Positions 20,421 through 31,374 are shown, counted from the stretch's first letter. The stretch: 64,000 nucleotides of DNA from Plotosus lineatus (GCA_024760905.1 CM045734.1:41448564-41512563), one strand, 5' to 3'. Numbers and translations: made by a program. Notes: generated by a model from the letters alone, not told the origin.

Positions 20421-20969
20421 TTGGCCTGCCATCTTTGCAGATTTTAGCAAGGCCTGCATCAAAACACGTGGACCATGAACTTCTCTCGGCTGTGTAGCTG
20501 AGTTAATGGCCGGCTTCAAACAAAGACTGAATAGTAACCACTTAAATTAGCAATCAAAAGGGAACTAAAAAAGTCACAATATTTAAGTGTACTCAAAAAA
20601 TAAAAGTCACAGGAAGTTCACATCTTGAGCCTCCATATACTGCTCAACAAGAATGATACCGTATAAAACTGGTGAACATGCAAGTGGGATTTCAGTTTGG
20701 GAAACAGATAGAAGTCTCAGTGCCATTCTTGGTAAGTAAGCACCATGGTGCACCGGTTCAAAGCCAGATTTGACTGCTTTGATATTGCCACCTGTGCTGA
20801 GTGGATGATACATTGTTCTGGAACAACAGTGGACGAGTTTGAAGATTTCCCCACTTTATTTCATGTCTTGATTTTTTAAGTTGCGTTTGGTAACAGCATT
20901 ATAATGGTTAAAAGTGTACGGTCATGCTCCAAACTGAGAGCTATGTACTTGTTTCTGGGTTCTTGAAGT
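20421..20969. other. Unassigned stretch
   Basis: No supported gene or repeat ends. The first part may be decayed LINE 3' sequence. Confidence 0.5.
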
Positions 20970-20970
20970 A

Positions 20971-21532
20971 CAGGTAGTCACCAACTAACAACCTGCGCGA
21001 CTTAGGACTGTTCAACTTTACGACCAATGACTAAAAAAAACATAATAATAAATAGCTTATATACTTGGGTGTCATGTATGTGAATGTAATCAGCCTAGCC
21101 TAGCTAGTAGATTGTAGCCTATTTGTGAGGACCAAATGGGCTAAACCATGTACAAGTATTTATATTGTATATATATCTCCGTCATGTACTCTTCCTCTTT
21201 CATCTTCTGAGCTGAAAAATGACTCAAATGCGCTGGAGTCGAATCTTGATTCTTTGAACCATGAACTGATTCACGAGAAGTGACCCTTCCCCCACGTCCT
21301 TTGTAAAGAGACGCTTGAGGTTGAAAATACATGTTCACTGTTCCTCCTCCTCCTCCTCCTCTTCCTCCATATATTAATGTTTAAAGAAAGGTCAACCAAA
21401 ACTCGACACAAACTTGTCGAAAAGCTACAGTATGCATACTAGTAGAAATACATGTACAGACCTGACTTACATTCAAACCGTCTTACGACCTGTTGGTCAG
21501 AACCAAATATGGTCATAAGTCGGACACTATGT
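20971..21532. mobile_element. Tigger-like MITE
   Basis: The left end TACAGGTAGTCACCAACTAACAACCTGCGCGACTTAGG and the right end, read inverted as ACATAGTGTCCGACTTATGACC, share the GTCxCCGACTTAxGACC consensus of pogo/Tigger-type termini. The interior is non-coding and AT-rich with a CCTCCTCCT patch. Confidence 0.7.
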
Positions 21533-21535
21533 GTA

Positions 21536-22299
21536 TCTTTGAACACAATAGTGACTTATTATGTGAGTTTTAATTGCCAATGGTAAAGTGGAGTAAAGTC
21601 ATGTGAAATAACATTACTTTTCTCCACAGAACAGTACATATTTCAACACCCTACATGACCAAGTCTTAAACTGATGTCATCCATTACATCATGAACTAAC
21701 TACTGTCAATTACTAATACAGTATATAATGCCAGTTGTGGTCTTGTGGGGCATTTCTTGCAGAATCATCTCGATAACTTGCAAAGTTAGTAACTTTGAGA
21801 ATCTGTATTGCAATGCTACATGTGCTGTAGTGATGGTCTGATTTTGAGGCAAGGATATTTCCACATTAAAATTAGAAAGATCTCCTGGGAGCAACACTCT
21901 CTTACGTGAATCATACCTGTGTGCAAAGCTCATCTGTTTGCATGGTGAAATCCCAGTGGGGTTGACCCAGGGTGCTGATGCAGTGCTGATGAATGTGAAT
22001 CTGGGGAATTTAAATGCTGCTTTCACAATGATGCATGGCATTGTTTTATCAGTTATAACCAACCAAAAGGAGATGGTGTTGTATGGGTCAGTGGTCTGTT
22101 ATTGGTGAAAACTAAAACAACTTGATTGTTTTTTGAACAGAACTCATTAAACTACCGAACACCAACACAGCAATTTACATGAACGTTCCTCTTTAATTTA
22201 CTGTGAAAAGTCTTTACCCCTCCAAAATGAATGAGGCCAAACCAAGTGTGCTACTTTGAAATGGTTTCTGTTTATGTCGTCCTGAGTCAATGATTACAC
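21536..22299. other. Unassigned stretch with minus-strand ORF 21706-22062
   Basis: The minus-strand frame (118 codons) contains KFPRFTFISTASAPWVNPTGIS and is free of low-complexity sequence. I recognise no domain. No signal peptide, convincing splice sites or partner gene is visible. It may be an old exon, a decayed element or chance. Confidence 0.3.
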
Positions 22300-23331
22300 A
22301 TCTTCTACACAATGATGATGATGATTATGGTTCCACTGCTCCTCAGGATAACAGCTCCATGTGCGGGTGTGCAAGAGAGCATGCCATTCAACAACTCATT
22401 CCCTGTTGCTGATGTCAGGTGGGGTTTGATGGAGCCCCTCTGTTTTGATGCAAGGGCGGACACTGAATTGACACAGATGATGCTCCTGCTCCCTATCCCC
22501 TGCAGGTTCAGGACAGGCTCGTTATTGTTTGCCCCCAGGGTTTGACATGCACCTCTTTCAGAGCCCAGGTCCCCTAGGGTCAGACGCACAGCAGATAATA
22601 CCTACATCTCAATTTACCCATTGCTAATAGCACAGGCGCTCTCTACTCTGCAGAGATAAAAGCCAGTGCTTGATGAATTATGGCCTTGTGAAACATTGTT
22701 CAGTTATGATCACAAGAGAAATGAAATTGCTCTAACAGTTGAAACATTCGAGTATTTGTTGTCAGATTCTAGATGATTTGATTCATGCAACATCATCGGG
22801 GACAGATTTTATCCCTTTATCCCCTGTTACTCCATTATTCTGAGGAATCAGACACAATAATTGGATGACAGACAGCTACCATTATAAATAAATTATTTAA
22901 CATAATTAAAAGATTAAATGGATATTTTGGGGGTGTCAGACTGGAGTTGGTGGGACATTTTTACACATACACCAGCTCTGATGCATCAAACACCATTACA
23001 CACCAGTTGAAAGTTAAGAGGCTGACCATGATGCAATAGTTGAATTTAACCAAATCCTGTTTATTTTAAACATAGTCTCCTCTTTAGTCTACGCACTTCT
23101 TCCATCAGTGTAGGAGTGCTTGGATCTCCTTGGTATAGAATCTGTCAAGATTCACTGCTCTGGCATTAATTCTTAATCAACCTATGAACATTTCAGCCCA
23201 CTCTCTTGCAGAGTATTTATGGAAAGAGAGTATATTAGACAAAAAAGTTTCCCACCAGACCCCTGACTGACTAAAATTGGTAGCTACTGCAATATAATAC
23301 TCAGTTAGTAGCATGCATCAATACATTCTCA
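22300..23331. other. Repeat-poor stretch; candidate regulatory DNA and possible mariner relic
   Basis: 22590-22930 is free of recognisable repeats, rich in ATTA-type homeodomain cores, and contains TGACAGACAG, a TALE-type match; this style suits a conserved non-coding element but is unproven. At 23040-23150 the phrase CTACGCACTTCTTCCATCAG with GGAGTGCTTGGATCTCCTTGG is reminiscent of antisense mariner transposase; this is weak. Confidence 0.35.
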
Positions 23332-23342
23332 GGGAAATGTAC

Positions 23343-25396
23343 TTCTTCTTCTTCTTCTTCTTCTTCTTTTACTTTCGGCTGCTCCCTTCAGGGGTCGCCA
23401 CAGCAAATCATCCGCCTCCACCTCACCCTGTCCTCCGCATCTTCTTTTCTGACTCCAACGACCTTCATGTCTTCCTTCACCACATCCATAAATCTCTTCT
23501 TCGGTCTTCCTCGAGGCCTTCTGCCTGGTAGTTCCAACCTCAGCATCCTACTGCCAATATACTCACTATCCCTCCTCTGTACATGTCCAAACCATCTCAA
23601 TCTAGCCTCTCTGACTTTGTCTCCAAAACATCTTACGTGGGCTGTCCCTCTGATATACTCATTTCTGATCCTATCCATCCTCGTTACTCCCAGGGAGAAC
23701 CTCAACATTTTCATCTCCGCTACCTCCAGCTCTGCCTCCTGCCTTTTCCTCAACGCCACTGTTTCTAAGCCATACAACATTGCTGGCCTCACCACCATCT
23801 TGTACACTTTTCCCTTCATTCTTGCTGACACTCTCCTATCGCACATCACACCGGATACTTTTCTCCAACCATTCCAGCCTGCCTGCACACGCTTCTTCAC
23901 CTCTTTTCCACACTCTCCATTGCTCTGGATTGTTGAGCCTAAGTACTTAAAATCCTCCACCTTCGTTATCTCTGCTCCCTGTAACATCACCGTTCCTCCT
24001 GGGTCCTTCTCATTCACACACATGTATTCTGATTTTCTGAGGCTAACCTTCATTCCTCTCCTTTCCAGGGCATACCTCCACCTCTCTAGATTTTCCTGCA
24101 CTTGTTCTCTGCTCTCACTACAGATCACGATGTCATCTGCAAACATCATAGTCCATGGAGATTCTTGTCTCACCTCGTCTGTCAGCCTGTCCATCACCAT
24201 AGCAAACAAGAAGGGGCTCAGAGCTGACCCTTGATGCAGTCCCACCTCCACCTTGAATTCGTCGGTCACACCGACAGCACACCTCACCACTGTCTTACAT
24301 CTCTCATACATGTCCTGCACCACTCTAACATACTTCTCTGCCACTCCAGACTTCCTCATGCAATACCACAATTCTTCTCTTGGCACCCTGTCATATGCTT
24401 TTTCCAGATCCACAAAGGCACAATGTAGCTCCCTCTGACCTTCTCTGTACTTCTCTATTAACATCCTCAAGGCAAACATTGCATCTGTGGTGCTCTTTCT
24501 TGGCATGAAACCAAACTGTTGTTCACAAATGCTCACCTCTGCCCTTAGTCTAGCTTCCACTATTCTTTCCCATAACTTCATCGTATGGCTCATCAACTTT
24601 ATCCCTCTGTAGTTGCTGCAACTCTGCACGTCTCCCTTGTTCTTAAAAATGGGCACCAGCACACTTCTCCTCCACTCCTCCGGCATCTGCTCACTCTCTA
24701 GTACCTTGTTGAATGTTCTTGTCAGAAAATCTACTGCTACCTCTCCTAGACACTTCCATACCTCCACAGGTATATCATCAGGACCAACTGCCTTTCCATT
24801 CTTCATCCTCTTCAATGCCCTTCTCACTTCACCCTTACTGATCTTTGCTACATCCTGCTCCTCAATGGTCACCTCTTCTACTCTTTTTTCTCTCTCATTT
24901 TCCTCATTCATCAGCTCTTCAAAGTACTCTTTCCATCTTCCCAGCACACTTCTGTCATTAGTCAATACAGTTCCCTCTCTGTCCTTTATCGATCTAACTT
25001 GCTGCACGATCTTCCCATCTCTATTTCTCTGCTGTGCCAACCTGTATAGATCATTTTCTCCCTCTTTACTATCCAACCTATCATACAAGTCATCATACAC
25101 CCTCTGTTTGGCCTTAGCCACTGCTACTTTCGCCTTACGCTGTGTCTCCCTGTACTCCTGTTTACTCTCTTCGGTCCTCTCAATGTCCCACTTCTTCTTG
25201 GCTAACCTTTTCCTTTGTACACACTCCTGCACTTCCTCATTCCACCACCAAGTCTCCTTATCTACTTTCCTTCCAGAGGACACACCAAGTACTCTCCTAC
25301 CTGTGTCCCTGATCACATTTGCTGTGGTTGTCCAGTCATTTGGAAGCACTTCCTGGCCACCCAAAGCCTGTTTCAACTCCTCCTTGAAGACAACAC
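23343..25396 (-). mobile_element. RTE-type LINE, copy 3, best preserved, with perfect TSD
   Basis: The element ends (minus strand) GGGGTCGCCAC... read as CTGTGGCGACCCCTGAAGGGAGCAGCCGAAAG, with a GAA repeat tail at 23343-23368. It is flanked by a perfect 11 bp duplication GGGAAATGTAC (23332-23342 and 25397-25407). The 5' end is truncated inside the linker after the endonuclease, as is normal for LINE copies. The intact frame and clean TSD mark it as a young insertion. Expander/RTE clade is likely from the motifs and GAA tail, not confirmed. Confidence 0.95.
23388..25396 (-). pseudogene. RTE LINE reverse transcriptase, 5'-truncated but open
   Basis: The frame is open for about 670 codons. Landmarks: NYRGIKLMS (~267), CEQQFGFMPRKST (~295-307), AFVDLEKAYDRVPRE (~331-345, RT motif A Asp), GLHQGSALSPFLFA (~390-403), MMFADDIVICSE (~421-432, catalytic FADD), then LQGAEITKVEDFKYLGSTI and the C-terminal LRWFGHVQRRDSEYIG. 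The protein would copy LINE and SINE RNA at target sites. The AP-endonuclease domain and the true start are missing: the first codons of the open frame lie in flanking DNA. So RT catalytic motifs survive but independent retrotransposition is not possible. Confidence 0.93.
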
Positions 25397-25605
25397 GGGA
25401 AATGTACACACATCTGAATTTCCAGGGTGAGGCAGTGTCTATTCCTTGTCCTTTTAATGCATGTGTTGACCAAAATTCATCAAAGTTGCATTTTCTTTAA
25501 CATGACATTCTTAGGGTTATAATACTTCGAAAATGTCATTAGTTAGGCATACTTTTTGGAGGAGACACTAAGGTTGATTTTGATTTTTTTAAAAATTTTG
25601 ATATA

Positions 25606-26392
25606 CAGTAAAACCTCCGCTGACGAACGCTTAAGCTCACGAACTTTTCGCCTCAAGAACATTAAATTTGCGAGCATATAGTCTCTGCTGACGAACTAGT
25701 TTTCGGCGGACGAATCAAACCACGCGGTCGAACAGCGCCACGGTGGCGGCCACGAGAAGCTGACGCACGTTCATGGCGTCACAGTTCGTCACCCCCTTTC
25801 TTTGAATGCGGAAGTGGTTTGTGTTTGATAGACATTTTGGACCATATTGAGTGTACTTTTGCTATTATGGGACCGAAAAAGACCCCACCACAGGCGGAGA
25901 TCATTGAAAAACACGAACGAGGTGTGCGTTTGTGTGACTCAGCGTCCCAGTACCAGTACGCTAAGTCTACCATTGCTCCCATCCTTAAGAACAAGGAAGC
26001 TATTAAGGGTGCGTGTGTGGCTATGCGTGTTTCCAAACACTCCTTCCAAACAGTAAGTCCCTCCCTCCCTCCTCCTCCCACTCCCTCATCCTCCCACTCA
26101 ATTCCATTAAGCCATCAACTACCATCACAAAGGTAAATAAAACGACTTTATTATACAGTACAGTTTATTTCTTTAATTACAATACAATAGACATTTATTA
26201 TACATAAAATAAGGTATATTTTTGTGTAGTTTTAAGGCTTATTTAGTAGAAAATTATGTTTTATGGGGACCTGGGAACGGATTATTCTCATTTTAATGGT
26301 TTCTTATGGGAAATACATGTTCGGAAGACGAACTTTTCGCCTCACAAACACTTTCTGGGAACCAATTATGTTCGTGAGCAGAGGTATCACTG
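25606..26392 (+). mobile_element. Non-autonomous Tigger/pogo derivative, copy B
   Basis: TA flanks on both sides (25604-25605 and 26393-26394), left end CAGTAAAACCTCCGCTGACG and right end GAGGTATCACTG. An ATG at 25867 opens MGPKKTPPQAEIIEKHERGV and continues through STIAPILKNKEAIKGA, the pogo-type helix-turn-helix, then becomes proline/serine-rich and stops. The DDE domain is absent. It is close to copy C (30587-31374), which lies in the opposite orientation. Confidence 0.92.
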
Positions 26393-26394
26393 TA

Positions 26395-26458
26395 CTGTAT
26401 TAATCCTGCGAGGGAAATAATTTCCTCTGCATTCAACCCATGCAAAGAACATACGCAT

Positions 26459-26513
<55 letters not shown>

Positions 26514-26620
26514 GACCATCCTGAGAGCAGTTGGGGGTTAGGTGCCTTTCAAGGGCACTTTAACCGTTTATGTGGAGGAAGGGAAGGTGCTGCTCACTTC
26601 CCCACTGATACATCATTTGT
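26395..26620 (-). repeat. Dispersed repeat with built-in CA microsatellite
   Basis: The order GGGAAATAATTTCCTCTGCATT, (CA)n at 26458-26511, GAGCAGTTGGGGGTTAGGTGCC, TTTATGTGGAGGA and TGCTGCTCACTTCCC is the same as at 62701-62985. The longer copy ends in a tRNA-like head on the minus strand, so this is probably a SINE with the head lost. Confidence 0.75.
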
Positions 26621-26926
26621 GTTAGTACATACCTTATGAGGGCAGTGGTGGTCTAGTGGTACAGTCAACCCTCTACTTACAAAATTAATCTGTTCCAGCG
26701 CCTTTTTCATAGCCTGGAGTTTTCGTAAATAGAGGCGCATTTTACATGTAAAACGCGTGATTCGTTCCAAGGCTTCCAAGACTACTCCATAAACCCTTTA
26801 AAAATGATAAAAGTACACCAATTTTGTCTGAAATATGTGTTAAAATGTGTTAAAACACTAAACATTTTTTATTAAACATTTTTTATGAACCAATTTTTTA
26901 TTAACTAAACCAAACGATATTAAACA

Positions 26927-27268
26927 TTAAACATTTTTATTATCCATTTTTTTTATTAACCAAACGATATTAAAAACTAAACATTTTTTTTTAGCCAACT
27001 TTTTTATTAACCACACGATATTAAACACTATTAAATATTTATTAAACGCTTTTTGCCTGTTTGGGTTCACTTTCACCTTCGGCAGTGCTTGCTGAAGGAT
27101 GTTTGGGAAATACTGATCCAACGAAGTTTGCCTTTGATGACTTTTTATAATGTTCCTGAAATGCACAAGGCAAACGTCGTCAAAGTTGGAGATAGCACGA
27201 GTCGTGAACACTTTGTCTGGATGGTGTTTTTCCATGAAATCTGAAATGTCATGAAATTTCACCAGCAC
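26927..27268 (-). pseudogene. Tigger transposase C-terminal end
   Basis: The minus-strand frame includes EKHHPDKVFTTRAISNFDDV and HQRQTSLDQYF. A short lysine/glutamine-rich QTSLD motif near the end is typical of Tigger-family transposases. The part after ~27050 is AT-rich repeats of KYLIVFNIVWLIKK type, likely decayed 3' non-coding DNA that happens to be open. The catalytic aspartates that should precede this are missing. Confidence 0.7.
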
Positions 27269-27328
27269 ATCTTTTATTCGTGCTGATGGAATGATTGCTG
27301 CCTCCTCCTTGCCCTCATCTGTGCTGAA

Positions 27329-27894
27329 TCAAAACTTGCTGTGGAATGTAGCCATTTTCCACGACAAGTTCTTCGAATTTTTTATAAATTCCTCTGCCGC
27401 CTTCTGGTCTGAACTTGATGCCTCACTATGCCGTATGACCAAGTGGATTCCAGTCCTTTTCTTAAATTTTTCGAACCACCCATGCGACGCTTTAAAGTCC
27501 GGGGGTTGCTGGTCCGAACAACCCTCACCCACACCCTCCTTCACGAGGTCACTAAATATGGCGGTTTCTTTTTCAGAAATGATTGCCTGCATCAATCTCC
27601 GGCAATTTCTTTCTCCTTTATCCAAATGAGTAACAGTCTCTCCATCTCGTCATTCAGTGACGACCTCTTTTTCGATATCACGGCGAGACCTTTCGAAGGG
27701 GTTGTCGCCTTTAAGGTCTCCTTCTGTCTCAGTTTTGTCCCGATTGTAGAGGGGTTTCGGCCATACTCTTTTGCGATTTCGCTCAACCGTATCCCCCTTT
27801 CGTATTTATTTATGATCTCCTGCTTCATTTCTATTGACAATGGAGCCCACTTCTTCTTCTCGGTTTCACCAGGAATTACTTTTTTGGGACCCAT
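27329..27894 (-). pseudogene. Tigger transposase N-terminus (CENP-B-like DNA-binding region)
   Basis: The first frame starts MGPKKVIPGETEKKKWAPLS and continues IEMKQEIINKYERGIRLSEIAKEYGRNPSTI, a pogo/CENP-B helix-turn-helix (residues ~20-60) that binds the terminal repeats. A frameshift near 27600 leads to a second frame with GWFEKFKKRTGI, the second helix-turn-helix of Tc5/CENP-B type. The copies at 12.3, 25.6 and 30.6 kb start with the same MGPKK. The host CENPB gene is excluded by the TIR setting and the frameshift. Confidence 0.9.
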
Positions 27895-28302
27895 AATGGA
27901 TTACAAAATAAAACGGTGTAATGATCGCTAAACAAAAAAACGAGCCAACAGTCCTCTCCAACTCTCCTCATGCGTGTGACGAACAAAAGGTATGGGTACA
28001 GTAATGGGTGCAGTTCAACTCCCTACTGGCCAATGGGAGGTCAGCGGGGCGGGATGTTAGGAGACAGCCAATGAGAGAGCAACTCGCACATTGTGTGAAT
28101 TTTTGAATGGCGCGTTTGGCGCTTTTCGTAAGAAGAGGTTGTTTCATATACAGAGGACAAAAATTTAGGAAAATGTTTTTCGTAACCTGGACTTTTCGTA
28201 TTCAGAGTGTTTTGTGAGTAGAGCGCCGACTGTATAGGGCACTGGATCGCTGATCCTAAGGTTGGGAGTTTGAGTCCCGCTCTCCACAAGGTTATTACTG
28301 TC

Positions 28303-28840
28303 TGTTGACCTGGAGAAACAACTCAAGTTCCCCCAGTGTATTGTCTCAACCACCCTGAGGCCAGACATCCTTCTGGTGTCAAAGGAGACAAAGAGCATCA
28401 TCTTGATGGAGCTCACCGTGCCATGGGAGGACCGACTGGATGAGGCCCATGAGAGAAAGAAGACCAAATATGAAGATCTGGTCGTAGGCTGCCGTAAGCA
28501 GGGCTGGAAGGCACAGTGTATGCCCATCGAGGTTGGCTGCAGAGGGTTCGCAGGCCAATCACTCTATAAAACCTTGAGTGTGCTGGGCATTACGGGGATA
28601 GAGAGGAGAAGAGCCATCAAGAGGATCACTGAGGAAGCAGAGAAAGCCTCGAGATGGCTGTGGATTAGGAGAGGAGATCCATGGAAAGCAAAAGCCACCT
28701 GAACACAAGTCGGGTCTGATCAACCATGGCTGGGTCGCCTGGGCGAGGGTGTCTGATGTTGAAAGACCCGAAACATCCGAGGACCTCAGGTTACATCACT
28801 GATGATGTGTTCAGGAGCATCCTAGAGATGTATCATAACA
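28303..28840 (+). mobile_element. 3' end of a LINE with restriction-like endonuclease
   Basis: The frame ends at 28702 and contains RPDILLVSKETKSIILMELT, then PWEDRLDEAHERKKTKYEDL and VGCRGFAGQSL. RPD, a spaced glutamate and K-x-x-K-Y are the signature of the restriction-like endonuclease at the C-terminus of R2/Hero-type LINEs. It is inserted into the SINE with ATTACTGTC before (28294-28302) and ATCACTGTC after (28841-28849), a 9 bp TSD with one mismatch. RT and all upstream parts are lost by truncation. Confidence 0.75.
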
Positions 28841-29104
28841 ATCACTGTCCTCCCAGTGTTAACTTGATTATCAAAGGCTGGCTGTGTCTCTCACTGTCTA
28901 TGGTGAGAGGTTCATGTAAAAGAACCATTACTGATTTTTGACAAAAGTAGGCTGCAAAGCCGTCAGTGTGTTTCCGTCCCGCGATGGCCTGGCGAGCTGT
29001 ACAGGGTGTACTCTGTCCTCACCCGGAATTGGCTGGGATGGGCGCCAGCCTCCCCGCGACCCTAATTAGGATTAAGAGGTTACAGAAATGGACATACCTT
29101 ATGA

Positions 29105-30584
29105 CTAAGAAAAAGATTGTTGTTGTCTTTGCACTCTAATTAATCTATATACACTAGCAATAGTGAAATTACTTTTGATATCATTAATGGTGCACACCAG
29201 ACAGTGGATATATAAATGTCTAGACATCCTTGTTAAAATGAACTATTAATTCATTGATTTTATATTATATTATATTATGGAAAATTATATTATGTATAAT
29301 TATTTTAATCATGTAAACATAGTGCCGTGACCAACAGTGTTTAGCATGTTCGCCTCACAGCAAGAAGTTCTGGGTTCAGTTCCCGGGCTCAGGCATTTCT
29401 GTGTGGAGTTTGCATGTTGTCCCCACGTTTGCATGGATTTCCCTTGGGGATTCTCCAAAAACATGGCAAAATACATACCGGTCTGGGAATGCATAGTTAA
29501 AGAAAAATAGATGTGGCACCAATTTTCATTGGCACTGATGAGAAATATTTAATTTTTTTATCCTGCCTAATTTTTGGCAAAAGGCACTCAACTTTCCTCT
29601 TCACAGTGATATCAGGTTGGGGTGTAAATGCATGTGTACATGATAAAGTGATGTGCAGATCTCTGTAATTATATATGGGATATTAAGATATTGTTCAAAT
29701 AGCAAGGCTCAATAAATACTCCATTCATTCACTATAACATCAAGAGAAGTCTAATGAACCCTGAAATTATTCCTTTGTCAGGAATGCAATTAATCAAAAC
29801 AAGTAATTTATAGGAGGGGCTATAAACTGCTCATTTACATGAACCACCTACTGATTAAAGATTAATTAAAACCTGTTTTACATCTAATCTTTTCCAAGAG
29901 GTGTAACAGATGATTGACATGTTAATTGTGATATTAACGTAATTGGCCAGGGGAATCTTGCGTGCTTTCTCTCACATATCCATAGACCAAGTCAATAAAA
30001 ATGTGATAGGCTGAAACCCCAATAGAGCCAGCTAAAAACATTCCGGTGTTTACTTTTGAACATATTCTCACAGTGGAGTGGCCATTTTCCCTGTGACCTA
30101 CAATGTTTTCTTTTACTTCCCTTTTTTTTTGGCGCTGTGAGGGGCAAAGAGTCAATCTTCGAGGTAATGTTTTCATCGTGTGCTGAGAGGAATGGCATTT
30201 TCCCATGTAAGTATTCAAAAGTTTAAAAGGGTACATACAGGCTGCACAGAATGAAACAAACAAACAAACAAATAAAAAAAAGCCACCTAAGTAATTTTGC
30301 CAAATAGGAATCCTTATAGTCCTCAAAACAAACAACACTACTAATAATAATTCCAAATAACAAATTACATACACAAATCATAAACAATCCAACACAAAGA
30401 AGGCCATAGTTTTTTTTTATACGCCACACTACAAATAATTGTTCTTCAGGTCGGTGTAAGGGAATTACCTGAAATCTTTTTTTTTAAACCTTGGTATATA
30501 AAAACTTAATTATAGTAATTTATGAACAATTCCAAGCACCTGTGAATTCATATGAATATTTCATGATGCCATGTGAAAAGGTAT
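29105..30584. other. Mostly unique AT-rich stretch; SINE head fragment at 29322-29478
   Basis: 29322-29478 is a type II SINE head and body (GTGCCGTGACCAACAGTGTTTAGC, TTCTGTGTGGAGTTTGCATGTTG). 29750-29945 is repeat-free and packed with ATTAAT/TAATTA cores plus a TGATTGACAT TALE/Hox-like match, a candidate regulatory element. The rest shows nothing assignable. Confidence 0.5.
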
Positions 30585-30586
30585 TA

Positions 30587-31374
30587 CAGTGATACCTCAG
30601 CTCACGAACATAACTGGTTCCCAGAAAGTGTGTGTGAGGCGAAAAGTTCGTCTTCCGAACATTTATTTCCCATAAGAAACCATTAAAATGAGAATAATCC
30701 GTTCCCAGGTCCCCATAAAACATAATTTTCTACTAAATAAGCCTTAAAACTACACAAAAATATACCTTATTTTATGTATAATAAATGTGCTATTGTATTG
30801 TAATTAAAGAAATAAACTGTACTGTATAATAAAGTCGTTTTATTTACCTTTGTGATGGTAGTTGATGGCTTGATGGAATGGAGTGGGAGGAGGAGGGAGG
30901 GAGGGACTTACTGTTTGGAAGGAGTGTTTGGAAACGCCTACTGTTTGGAAACACCCTTAGCCACAAACGCACCCTTAATAGCTTCCTTGTTCTTAAGGAT
31001 GGGAGCAATGGTAGACTTAGCGTACTGGTACTGGGACGCTGAGTCACACAAACGCACACCTCGTTCGTGTTGTTCAATGATCTCCGCCTGTGGTGGGTCT
31101 TTTTCGGTCCCATAATAGCAAAAGTACACTCAATATGGTCAAAAATGTCTATCAAACACAAACCACTTCCACACTCAAAGAAAGGGGGTGACGAACTGGG
31201 ACGCCGTGAGCGTGCGTCAGCTTCTCGTGGCCGCCACCGTGGCGCTGTTCGACCACGTGGTTTGGTTCGTCCGCCGAAAACTAGTTCGTCAGCAGAGACT
31301 ATATGCTCGCGAATTTAATGTTCTTGAGGCGAAAAGTTCGTGAGCTTAAGCGTTCATCAGCGGAGGTTTTACTG
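30587..31374 (-). mobile_element. Non-autonomous Tigger/pogo derivative, copy C
   Basis: Same family as copies A and B, in opposite orientation, with TA at 30585-30586 and 31375-31376. On the minus strand the MGPKK start lies at 31115; a one-base loss in the run of C after AAAAAGA shifts the frame soon after MGPKKT. The helix-turn-helix codons are otherwise retained in another frame. No catalytic domain. Confidence 0.92.

Larger units (their letters stand above)
26662..28232 (-). mobile_element. Tigger/pogo element, internally deleted, inside a SINE
   Basis: TIRs: left CAGTCAACCCTCTACTTACAAAA, right (inverted) CAGTCGGCGCTCTACTCACAAAA, with a TA duplication that restores SINE sequence GGTATAGGGC when removed. 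The minus strand encodes the transposase N-terminus (27894-27329) and a C-terminal piece (27268 down to about 26960). The DDE core is not recognisable between them. It is a deletion derivative dependent on an enzyme from elsewhere. Confidence 0.93.
26640..29091 (+). repeat. SINE head type I with L2-like tail, carrying two later insertions
   Basis: SINE parts are 26640-26661, 28233-28302 and 28841-29091. The head is GGGCAGTGGTGGTCTAGTGGTA, then TAGGGCACTGGATCGCTGATCC and box B GAGTTTGAGTCCCGC, the body CTCTCACTGTCTATGGTGAG, and the tail GGCGAGCTGTACAGGG to GATTAAGAGGTTACAGAAATGG. The outer TSD is perfect: ACATACCTTATGA at 26627-26639 and 29092-29104. A Tigger element and an RLE-type LINE fragment split it. 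Confidence 0.95.

Noticed and set aside
23467..24234. 255-codon plus-strand frame
   Set aside because: It lies antisense to the RTE reverse transcriptase and has no own motif; the minus strand carries the real RT blocks.
25867..26136. Host CENP-B or HTH gene
   Set aside because: The frame sits within CAGT/TA-flanked terminal repeats and recurs three times as the same non-autonomous element.
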